Assembly: GCF_016862075.1 (NCBI RefSeq)
Contig: NZ_BOMG01000032.1
Coordinates: 62,001 to 126,000 of the forward strand
DNA: 64,000 nucleotides
Direction of reading: 5' to 3'
DNA from: Actinoplanes couchii
Lineage (GTDB): Bacteria > Actinomycetota > Actinomycetes > Mycobacteriales > Micromonosporaceae
In this document: positions 42,403-49,195 of the stretch, in pieces
How the letters are laid out: each line of letters starts with the position of its first letter
Position numbering within the stretch: position 1 is the stretch's first letter
Made by a program: the position numbers and the translations under genes
Notes under the pieces: model-generated
The model's database searches: none
What the model saw: only the letters and a program-made list of their open reading frames with translations
What the model was told of the DNA's origin: nothing

Positions 42403-42828
42403 TCAGCTTAGGTTCTTCCGCCACCACTGGCGCACCGCCAGGTAGGCGGCGAACCCGATCGGGCCGAGCAGAATGGTCAGCAGCAGCACCGGGGCCATCA
42501 GCAGCGCCGGAACCCCGCGCTCCCGGCTGTCCAGGTAGGACCACCGGCCGACGAACAGGTCGAAGGCGATCATGTGGGCCCAGCCGGCCGCCGCGCCCTC
42601 CGGGGTGCCGAGCAGCGCCCGCATCCCGTCCAGGGTCGGGCTGGTCACGGCCGGCCACACGTCGCCGAAGGAACCGGCGATCAGCACCGCGTAGATCGCC
42701 ACGATCGGCAGCGCGATCAGCGGGCTGGACACGATCCGGTGCGTCCACGACCACTTCGGCAGCAGGATCATCAGCGCCCAGAACGGGGCGGCCAGCGCGA
42801 ACGTCAGCTCGAACAGGATCCCGGTCAT
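42403..42828 (-). CDS. ABA4-like (DUF4281) membrane protein
   Basis: A 141-residue protein with four TM helices. FELTFALAAPFWALMILLPKWSWTHRIVSSPLIALP and GWAHMIAFDLFVGRWSYLDSRERGVP fit the ABA4-like family, whose plant member affects neoxanthin synthesis; the bacterial role is unknown. ATG 42828 overlaps the upstream stop (ATGA) and the kinase follows 5 bases later, tying it to the two-component pair. Confidence 0.82.
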   Translation of the reverse strand: MTGILFELTFALAAPFWALMILLPKWSWTHRIVSSPLIALPIVAIYAVLIAGSFGDVWPAVTSPTLDGMRALLGTPEGAAAGWAHMIAFDLFVGRWSYLDSRERGVPALLMAPVLLLTILLGPIGFAAYLAVRQWWRKNLS

Positions 42829-43739
42829 GACGAGCGGCCCCGGATCACCGCGGTGGCCGCGCCGGCGGTCAGCACGGCCAGGCCGGCGAACGCGGCCAGC
42901 GTGATCGGGTCGGGGGCGGTGAACGGCTGCGCACGCAGCGCCTGCCAGGTCAGCAACAGCACGAGTCCGGCATACGCGATCCCGCCGACCAGCACCAGCC
43001 CGGCACGCACCCGCTCGGCGAACCCGGTCCAGCGGCCCAGCGCGTACGCCAGCAGGGGTAGCGCCTGCAGGGCGTGCAGCCCGACGAAGTGGCTGATCCG
43101 CAGATCCCCGCCGGTGGTGCTCCAGCCGGTGATCGGCATCCCCGGGCCACCGTCCGGCACCCCGACCGAGTGCGCCCCGATCAGCCCGTCCGCGGTCTGC
43201 TGCGAGGTCATCAGGAACGCGACGGCCATGCCGAGCAGCGAGACCCCCAGCCCGAGCCGGATCGCGAAGGCGGCCGGGCGGTCCGGGATCCGCTGCCGCA
43301 GCGCGACCACGGCGATCACCACCTGGGCGATGAACAGCACCATGATCGAGGTGCCCATCGCCGACCAGAGCAGCGCGTTCAGCGGGGTGCTCATGTTGTA
43401 GTGGCTGGTCTGGCCGCGGAGCACCTGGCCGACGATGACCGCCAACTCGATCACCGACATCCCGACCATGATCACCCCGGACCACTCGGCGGCCCGGCTG
43501 CGGCGGGGCAGGAGCGCCAGGATCCAGGCGAGGGTCCAGGCGTAGAAGATGAACGAGACGGCGAACTTGAACGGTTTGAGCCAGATCGGGACACCGGTCA
43601 GGACCCGGTCGTCGAAGAGGATCCCGGCGCCGGAGATCACGGTCAGGATCACGGCGGCCCCGGTGAGCCAGAGCAGCGGTCGGTTCCAGCGGGCCCCGGA
43701 GCGGGATTCGGGTAGCGGCGGCGCGACGGTGGCGGTCAT
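42825..43739 (-). CDS. polytopic membrane protein, unrecognised
   Basis: A 304-residue protein with about eight TM helices and short loops. Notable polar motifs in otherwise hydrophobic sequence are KPFKFAVSFIFYAWTLAW, GQTSHYNMSTPLNALLWSAMGTSIMV and LRISHFVGLHALQALPLLAY. The histidines in SHYN and SHFVGLHALQ recall haem- or metal-coordinating membrane proteins, but I cannot name the family. It is first gene of the operon with ABA4-like, kinase and regulator genes; ATG 43739 follows GAGGAC. Confidence 0.8.
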   Translation of the reverse strand: MTATVAPPLPESRSGARWNRPLLWLTGAAVILTVISGAGILFDDRVLTGVPIWLKPFKFAVSFIFYAWTLAWILALLPRRSRAAEWSGVIMVGMSVIELAVIVGQVLRGQTSHYNMSTPLNALLWSAMGTSIMVLFIAQVVIAVVALRQRIPDRPAAFAIRLGLGVSLLGMAVAFLMTSQQTADGLIGAHSVGVPDGGPGMPITGWSTTGGDLRISHFVGLHALQALPLLAYALGRWTGFAERVRAGLVLVGGIAYAGLVLLLTWQALRAQPFTAPDPITLAAFAGLAVLTAGAATAVIRGRSS

Positions 43740-43850
43740 GTCCTCACCGTCCCTTTTCGAACGGCCCGGATCGCCCGACCGGGGGCCGCATCGCCGGCCG
43801 CGCGAAGGAGGGCTTCTCCTCCTCTGGTAGGAGGCGGCGATACTGACCCG

Positions 43851-45278
43851 GTGGATCACACCGCCCCCCTGATCGATTTCCCCGCCGACGAGTCCGGACG
43901 GCGCTCCAGCACCGCTTTCGGGCGGGCCGTCGTCGCCGACGCGCTCCGGTCCGTCGACCCGGCCGCCGCGGCCGCCGCCGAACGCGAGACCGACTGGCGC
44001 GCCGGCTACCCGCGCCACTTCCGGGCCCTGCTCGAGGCCGGGCTGGCCGCCGACGGGGCGGCCGGGTACCGGATCGCCGAGGCCGGGCTCGCCTCGGTGC
44101 AGGCGCGCATCCGGCACCGGCGCGACGACGGCGACGTCACCCTGGCCCAGGCGCTGACGGCGGCGCCCGGGCAGCCGCTGGAGACCGTCGAGGTGAAGGG
44201 GACGGCCCGGCCGGAGACCGAGGTGGTCCTGCCGTACAAGAAGGAACTGCTCCGCGGCGACGCCCTGCGGCGGCAGCTGGACGCCTGGGTGACCGCCGGG
44301 GTGATCGAGGAGTCCGGCGCCGAGGCCGTCGGTGCGGTGGCCGCCTCCCCGGACTGGCTGGACCTCAGCGACCAGACCCTGGTCGCCGCGGGCGCCGGCA
44401 CCGAGATGGGCCCGGTCGCCTCGATCCTCGGCTGGGGCGGCACCGTCCTCGCCCTGGACCTGCCCCGCCGACCGGTCTGGGAGCGGGTGGAGGGCCTCGC
44501 GACCGCGGGCGCCGGGCGGCTGCTCGCCCCGGTGCGCGGCGAGACCCCGGGCGCCGACCTGCTCAACGACCTGAGCGCGACCGCCCAATGGGTGCTCGGA
44601 TTCGACGGGCGGCTGATCCTCGGCAACTACGTCTACGCCCCCGGTGGCGCCTACACGCTGCTGGCCGCCGCGGTCGACGCGCTCGGCAGCCACCTGCGGC
44701 ACCACCGGCACGACACGGCGCTCGCGTTCCTGGGCACCCCCACCGACGTGTACGCCGTCCCGGAGGCCGCCGTCACCGACTCCCGGTCCCGCTATGCCGG
44801 CCGGCCGGCGCGGGCGAAGGCGGGGGCACTGCTCACCGGTGGCCGGATGCTGCGCCCGAACTACCCGTACCCGGGTGAGCCCGGGATCAACGACAGCCTG
44901 GTGCCGCAGCAGGGCCCGAACTACGCCCTGGCCAAACGGATCCACCGGTGGCGGGCCACGGTCGCCCGCCGGGACGCCACCGTCGCCTTCACCGTGGCGC
45001 CGCCGACCAACACCCGTTCGGTGGTCAGCAACAGGTGGCTGGCCGCCGCGTACGCCGGTGCGCACCTGTTCGACGTGGAGATCTTCGAACCGGAGACGGC
45101 GAGCAAGCTGATGGCTCTGCTGCTGGTGCACCAGATCCGCAAGCCCCGGTCGGCGGCGCCGGCCGCGTGGCGGGACGAGGCGTTCGCCGCCACCCACGGT
45201 GGTCTGTGGCGGATCGGCTACCAGCTGCGTACCGCGCTGCCGCTGGCCGCCGTCCCCGGGCTGGTGCTGTCGCGATGA
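43851..45278 (+). CDS. unrecognised 475-residue protein with Rossmann-like motif
   Basis: A large soluble protein I cannot assign to a named family. An N-terminal helical region (1-90) precedes TVEVKGTARPETEVVLPYKKELLRG. A glycine-rich stretch GAGTEMGPVASILGWGGTVLALDLPRR (about 183-209) resembles a nucleotide-binding beta-alpha-beta turn, followed by GADLLNDLSATAQWVLGFDGRLILGNYVYAPGG. Later segments are YPYPGEPGINDSLVPQQGPNYALAKRIHRWRA and TRSVVSNRWLAAAYAGAHLFDVEIFEPETASKLMALLLVHQIR. GTG 43851 has AGGAGG only at a long 16-base spacing. The stop overlaps the MobA-like start, so the two are co-translated. Confidence 0.75.
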   Translation: MDHTAPLIDFPADESGRRSSTAFGRAVVADALRSVDPAAAAAAERETDWRAGYPRHFRALLEAGLAADGAAGYRIAEAGLASVQARIRHRRDDGDVTLAQALTAAPGQPLETVEVKGTARPETEVVLPYKKELLRGDALRRQLDAWVTAGVIEESGAEAVGAVAASPDWLDLSDQTLVAAGAGTEMGPVASILGWGGTVLALDLPRRPVWERVEGLATAGAGRLLAPVRGETPGADLLNDLSATAQWVLGFDGRLILGNYVYAPGGAYTLLAAAVDALGSHLRHHRHDTALAFLGTPTDVYAVPEAAVTDSRSRYAGRPARAKAGALLTGGRMLRPNYPYPGEPGINDSLVPQQGPNYALAKRIHRWRATVARRDATVAFTVAPPTNTRSVVSNRWLAAAYAGAHLFDVEIFEPETASKLMALLLVHQIRKPRSAAPAAWRDEAFAATHGGLWRIGYQLRTALPLAAVPGLVLSR

Positions 45279-45802
45279 CCACCGCGGGGCTGGTGCTGGC
45301 GGCCGGGGCGGGCCGCCGGTACGGCATGCCGAAAGCCCTCGTCCGGTACGAGGGACAACTGCTGGTGGAACGGGCCGTCGCCGTGCTGGAGTCGGCCGGC
45401 TGCCCGGCCACCGTGGTGCTCGGCGCGGCGGAGGTGCCCGGTCTGGCATCCACCGTGGTCAACCCCGACTGGGAGTCCGGGATGGGCTCGTCGTTGCGGG
45501 CCGGGCTGCGCCACCTGGCCGGGACCGAAGCCACCGCGGCCGTGATCCTGCTGGTGGACATGCCCGGGGTGACCGCCGCGGCGGTGCGCCGGATCGTCGC
45601 CGGCGCGGGCGCCTCGTCTCTGGTGATGGGCGGTTACGGCAATCGGCGGGGCCATCCGGTGCTGATCGGCCGCGACCACTGGGACGGGGTCGTCGCCGTC
45701 ACCACCGGGGATCGCGGGGCCCGCGACTATCTGCGCGCCAATCCGGTGACGGTGATTCCGGTCGATGACGTCGCCGACGACACCGACATGGACTTTCCGT
45801 AG
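45275..45802 (+). CDS. MobA-like NTP transferase (molybdenum cofactor nucleotidyltransferase type)
   Basis: A 175-residue nucleotidyltransferase: LVLAAGAGRRYGMPKALVRYEG is the NTP-binding loop with catalytic Lys, VNPDWESGMGSSLRAGL is the substrate loop, ILLVDMPGVTAAAVRRI holds the metal Asp, and GNRRGHPVLIGRDHW follows. This pattern is typical of MocA/MobA relatives that attach CMP or GMP to molybdopterin, sometimes near xanthine-dehydrogenase genes, which are absent here. ATG 45275 overlaps the previous stop. The partner protein may define a different substrate. Confidence 0.88.
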   Translation: MTTAGLVLAAGAGRRYGMPKALVRYEGQLLVERAVAVLESAGCPATVVLGAAEVPGLASTVVNPDWESGMGSSLRAGLRHLAGTEATAAVILLVDMPGVTAAAVRRIVAGAGASSLVMGGYGNRRGHPVLIGRDHWDGVVAVTTGDRGARDYLRANPVTVIPVDDVADDTDMDFP

Positions 45803-45805
45803 TCG

Positions 45806-45891
45806 GCTCGTAGCGGAAAATTACGAGCAACCTTTCGGTCGGGGCGGCCCACTTCCGCAGTGGAAACGCAACACCCGTTCCTACGAAAGGT
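45806..45891 (+). promoter_or_regulatory. structured leader upstream of pectate lyase
   Basis: GCTCGTA (45806-45812) pairs with TACGAGC (45822-45828), CCACT (45849-45853) with AGTGG (45859-45863), and ACCTTTCG (45830-45837) is an exact complement of CGAAAGGT (45884-45891), which contains the Shine-Dalgarno. The first hairpin may instead terminate the preceding operon. Confidence 0.5.
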
Positions 45892-45896
45892 CGCTC

Positions 45897-46700
45897 GTGT
45901 TCAAGACTGTGAAGAAGCGTTGGCGTGCCGGTGTCGTGGCGGTCGCCGCCCTCAGCCTCGGCATGGGCGCACTGGTCTACACACAGGGCGCTTCCGCGGC
46001 GACCTTCCCGACCGCCACCGGCACCACCAAACTGACCGCGACCAAGGCGGTCTCCGGCAGCTTCGACGGCGGCCTGAAGCGTTTCGTCGGCAGCGGCGCG
46101 CTCGGCACCAGCGGTCAGGACGAGGGCCAGGATCCACTGTTCACCCTCGCCGACGGCGCCACCCTGAAGAACGTGATCATCGGTTCGCCGGCCGCCGACG
46201 GCGTGCACTGCCTCGGCTCCTGCACGATCTCCAACGTGTGGTGGGAGAACGTCGGTGAGGACGCCGCCACGTTCAAGGGCGGCGCGAACGCCAAGTACAC
46301 GGTCACCGGCGGTGCCGCCAACGGCGCCGACGACAAGGTCTTCCAGCACAACGGCGGCGGCGCGCTCACCGTCAGCAACTTCGCGGTCAGCGACTTCGGC
46401 AAGCTGTACCGCTCCTGCGGCAACTGCAAGACCCAGTTCAAGCGCAACGTGGTCCTGAAGAACATCACCGCCACCGCGCCCGGCTCGGTCCTGGCCGGCA
46501 TCAACTCCAACCTCGGCGACACCGCCACCCTCTCCGGCATCACCATCACCGGCGACAGCAAGAAGAAGATCGCCGTCTGCGTGACCTTCAAGGGCAACAA
46601 GACCGGCGCCGAGCCCGCCAAGCTCACCACCCAGACCGCAGCCACCGGCGGCGACGGCACCAACTGCAAGTTCAGCACCTCGAACATCACCTACAAGTGA
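45897..46700 (+). CDS. secreted pectate lyase, polysaccharide lyase family 3-like
   Basis: A 267-residue exported protein. Signal peptide is about 1-35 (ends GASAAT). The mature part forms a right-handed beta-helix with PL3 hallmarks: DPLFTLADGATLKNVIIG, ADGVHCLGSCTISNVWWENVGEDAATFKGG, GADDKVFQHNGGG, and LYRSCGNCKTQFKRNVVLKN (Cys pairs). PL3 enzymes cleave de-esterified polygalacturonate with calcium. It ends with a strong U-tailed terminator. GTG 45897 has AAAGG 7 bases upstream. The product chemistry fits the KDG kinase/KDPG aldolase operon 6 kb away. Confidence 0.92.
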   Translation: MFKTVKKRWRAGVVAVAALSLGMGALVYTQGASAATFPTATGTTKLTATKAVSGSFDGGLKRFVGSGALGTSGQDEGQDPLFTLADGATLKNVIIGSPAADGVHCLGSCTISNVWWENVGEDAATFKGGANAKYTVTGGAANGADDKVFQHNGGGALTVSNFAVSDFGKLYRSCGNCKTQFKRNVVLKNITATAPGSVLAGINSNLGDTATLSGITITGDSKKKIAVCVTFKGNKTGAEPAKLTTQTAATGGDGTNCKFSTSNITYK

Positions 46701-46781
46701 CCCGCTGACCTCGCTGACCCGCCTTCGCCTCACTGAAGCGCGACCCCGGCGCTTTCCCCCAGCGAGTCGTAGGCCCGAAAG

Positions 46782-46820
46782 GAAACGGCCGGACCCGGTG
46801 CCAGACGGGCCGGCCGTTTC
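46782..46820 (+). terminator. intrinsic terminator of pectate lyase
   Basis: Arms GAAACGGCCGG (46782-46792) and CCGGCCGTTTC (46810-46820), followed by TTTTTC, the clearest U-tailed terminator in the window. Confidence 0.93.
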
Positions 46821-46853
46821 TTTTTCGTACGCTGAACGAAAGGCCCCGCGGCC

Positions 46854-47213
46854 TCAGGAGACGTAGTCGAACTGGACGTTCTTCGGCCGGAAGTCCGTGT
46901 CGGCGGAACCAGCGGGATCAGACGGCCAATGCGGCGTCGACGCGCCGATGGCATGGATCGCCGTCCGGCACAGGTTCAGGGCGGCGCCGACCGCCTCGGT
47001 GTCACTCTCGGCGGCGACGAGCAGGTCGATCGTCACCTCGCTGAGGTCCGCATCGCTCGACGTCGCGGGATCCCGCAGGCCGTCGTTACAGGCCTCCAGG
47101 TCGAGCAGCGCCGCCATGAGCTGCTCACCCACCTTGTGGAGTCGCTCGGGCGGCAACGGTCGCCCGCCACGGTCACCGACGGCAAACGAAAGCTCCAACT
47201 GCAGCTCCACCAT
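46854..47213 (-). CDS. acidic 119-residue protein, unrecognised (pair with upstream small gene)
   Basis: A soluble acidic protein (VELQLELSFAVGDRGGRPLP ... KVGEQLMAALLDLEACNDGLRDPATSSDADLSEVTIDLLVAAESDTEAV ... CRTAIHAIGA). The alternating pattern suggests a ferredoxin-like alpha/beta fold. ATG 47213 follows AGAAGGGGA and lies 17 bases after the small Cys/His-rich gene on the same strand, so they form a two-gene operon. I cannot assign a family; an antitoxin or partner role is only contextual. Confidence 0.7.
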   Translation of the reverse strand: MVELQLELSFAVGDRGGRPLPPERLHKVGEQLMAALLDLEACNDGLRDPATSSDADLSEVTIDLLVAAESDTEAVGAALNLCRTAIHAIGASTPHWPSDPAGSADTDFRPKNVQFDYVS

Positions 47214-47230
47214 CAGTCGTCCCCTTCTCC

Positions 47231-47440
47231 CTACCAACAGGGCTTGTTCCGTGCCCACTGCACCACGTGGTTCGCGTAGTGCGCACTGCTCGGCGTCAGA
47301 TGCACCTGCCGCTGGTGAGCACCGCAGGAACAACGAACGGTGTAGTACTTCGGCGGGTTCAGGATCTGGTATCCGTGTTCGTGGAGCGTCTGCAGAACGT
47401 CCTCCAGATCCTTTTTCGGGTGCCTCGCCCAGTAACCCAA
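47231..47440 (-). CDS. small Cys/His protein, weakly HicA-like
   Basis: A 69-residue basic protein: HPKKDLEDVLQTLHEHGYQI, then YYTVRCSCGAHQRQVHLTPSSAHYANHVVQWARNKPCW. The N-terminal helix plus beta-strand and histidine layout recall the dsRBD-like HicA mRNA-interferase fold, and the CSCG...H...TPS pattern could bind metal. The TTG 47440 start is supported by GGAGGG 5 bases upstream. It is first of a two-gene operon with the acidic protein. HicA assignment is tentative; a HicB partner is not recognisable. Confidence 0.6.
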   Translation of the reverse strand: MGYWARHPKKDLEDVLQTLHEHGYQILNPPKYYTVRCSCGAHQRQVHLTPSSAHYANHVVQWARNKPCW

Positions 47441-47554
47441 TACTGCCCTCCGATCGACCCGTCAGGCCAGCTGATGCCGAACGAGCCACCTCGCGCCGGC
47501 GCCACCTCAGGTCAGAAATTCAACCGGTAACCGCATCAGATGTCTCTTACCGGA

Positions 47555-47571
47555 CCGAACGCCATGTTCGG
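47555..47571. promoter_or_regulatory. CCGAAC-N5-GTTCGG inverted repeat
   Basis: Perfect 6-base arms (47555-47560 and 47566-47571) upstream of the small operon and just beyond the GlxA stop; CCGAAC recurs near 47595. It could be an autoregulatory operator for the small operon or a weak terminator. Confidence 0.4.
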
Positions 47572-47637
47572 CATGATCAGAGCGCGGAACCGGCCGAACA
47601 GGGACAAGGGCGAATCCGGGCGGCGGAGGGCGACTGC

Positions 47638-48534
47638 CTACTGCCCGGCGGGGGTGGGGCGGGATCGGAGGCGGCGGAGCATGCGGGCGTCGGTGAAACC
47701 GACGGCTCGGGCCGCGGTTTCGGTGGTGGCTCCGTGGCTCAGCAGGTGTTCGGCTCGTTCCACCCGTAACAGCTGCTGGTAGCGCAGTGGGGTTCGGCCG
47801 GTCGCTGTGGTGAAGAGGCGGGTCAGGGTTCGTTCGCTCACCCCGGCACCGGCCGCCAGAGCGGACAGCGGGAGGGTGGCCGTGAAGTCGGCGTCTATCC
47901 GGTCCTGGACCCGGTGGACCACGTCGTTCAGGTGGGCCCGGTGGCGCAGCATCGCACTGTCCTGGTGGTCGTCGCCGTTGCGGCGGGCGTAGACCACCAT
48001 CTCGCGGGCCACCAGCGCCGCCTCGGCCGGGCCGTGGCGCTGGGCCACCAGGTGCAGGGCCAGGTCGATGCCGCTGGCGATGCCGGCCGACGTGACCACC
48101 CGGTCGTCGCTGACGTAGAGGACGTCGCGGACCACGGTGGCCGCCGGATGGGTGCGGGCCAGCAGGTCCTGCAGACCGTGGTGGGTGGTGCAGCGACGGC
48201 CGTCGAGCAGACCGGCCCGGCCCAGGGCGTCGGCCCCGGCACAGACACTGGCTACTGTGCCGCCACGCCGGTGGTGGGCGGCGATCCGGTCCAGGGTGCC
48301 GGCGGTGAAGTAGCCGTAGCCGCTGCGCCAGCCGGGCACCACCACCAGGTCACCGGGATCCAGCTCCGGCCAGGTCGTCGAGGCGACCAGCGGCACCCCC
48401 TGCCAGGTCGGCACCGGGGACGCCTCGGCGTAGTAGAGCAGCTGGTAGCCCGGCGCGGTGGAGAACACCTGCGCCGGGCCGGCCAGGTCGAGCAGGTGCA
48501 CCTGCGGGGTCAGCACGAACAGCACCCTGCTCAC
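47638..48534 (-). CDS. GlxA family transcriptional regulator (DJ-1/PfpI + AraC HTH)
   Basis: A 298-residue protein. The N-terminal class-I glutamine amidotransferase-like domain (1-185) has DLVVVPGWRSG and a nucleophile-elbow cysteine in VASVCAGADALGRAGLLDGRRCTTHH, followed by an AraC double HTH (LPLSALAAGAGVSERTLTRLFTTATGRTPLRYQQLLRVERAEHLLS). GlxA regulators control catabolic genes. GTG 48534 begins 7 bases after the isochorismatase-like stop, so the two form an operon. Confidence 0.92.
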   Translation of the reverse strand: MSRVLFVLTPQVHLLDLAGPAQVFSTAPGYQLLYYAEASPVPTWQGVPLVASTTWPELDPGDLVVVPGWRSGYGYFTAGTLDRIAAHHRRGGTVASVCAGADALGRAGLLDGRRCTTHHGLQDLLARTHPAATVVRDVLYVSDDRVVTSAGIASGIDLALHLVAQRHGPAEAALVAREMVVYARRNGDDHQDSAMLRHRAHLNDVVHRVQDRIDADFTATLPLSALAAGAGVSERTLTRLFTTATGRTPLRYQQLLRVERAEHLLSHGATTETAARAVGFTDARMLRRLRSRPTPAGQ

Positions 48535-48541
48535 GATCCGG

Positions 48542-49126
48542 TCACTCCCCGATGATCTCCGCGACGGTTCTGACCGTGGCGAACCGGCCGGCCAGCGCGT
48601 AGACGGTGCGGGCCACCACGTCTTCGGCCGCCAGCGTACGGGGATCGGCCAGCAGCTCCGCCACGGTCTGGCCGGCGGGGGCGTCCGGGTGCGGGATCGG
48701 GTTGGTGGCGGTGGCGTCGATCGCGAAGGTGACCTGATAACCGAGGTCGGAGGCGAACCGGGCGGTGGTCTCCACACACTGTTCGGTGCGCAGTCCGGCG
48801 ACCGTGATCGACCGGACCCCGGCGACGGTGAGCAGATGCTGCAGGTTGGTGGTGGTGAACGCGTTGTGCACCGTCTTGACCAGCAGCGGCTCGCCGTCGG
48901 CGGGGGTCAGCTCGTCGACGACCCGGACGTGCCCGTTGACCGGGTCGAAGGTGTTGCCCGAGCCGGGCTCCGAGTGCACCACCCAGATCACCTGGTCACC
49001 GGCGGCGCGGGCGGCGTCGACGAGACGGCCGACGTTCTTGATCACGTCGGGGTTGCTGGTGGTGGCCCAGAGCGGCCGGGCCCGGAACGATTCCTGGACG
49101 TCGATGACGATCAGCGCGTTGGTCAT
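48542..49126 (-). CDS. isochorismatase-like cysteine hydrolase
   Basis: A 194-residue alpha/beta hydrolase with the family triad Asp9 (LIVIDVQESF), Lys84 (LLVKTVHNAF) and Cys117 (LRTEQCVETTARFASDLGYQV), the latter preceded by the usual cis-peptide region. Substrates of relatives include nicotinamide, N-carbamoylsarcosine and isochorismate. The downstream GlxA regulator suggests an inducible amide or N-compound role. ATG 49126 is supported by the strand-first N-terminus. Confidence 0.9.
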   Translation of the reverse strand: MTNALIVIDVQESFRARPLWATTSNPDVIKNVGRLVDAARAAGDQVIWVVHSEPGSGNTFDPVNGHVRVVDELTPADGEPLLVKTVHNAFTTTNLQHLLTVAGVRSITVAGLRTEQCVETTARFASDLGYQVTFAIDATATNPIPHPDAPAGQTVAELLADPRTLAAEDVVARTVYALAGRFATVRTVAEIIGE

Positions 49127-49195
49127 ACCTTGAATCCAACGCTCGTGCGGGCCCGGGCAGAAGGCATCATCGGGACCGGCCCCGGAACGATCCGG

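Noticed and set aside
45275-45802. Firm MobA (molybdenum cofactor guanylyltransferase) assignment
   Set aside because: Only the general NTP-transferase pattern is visible and no other molybdenum genes are near.
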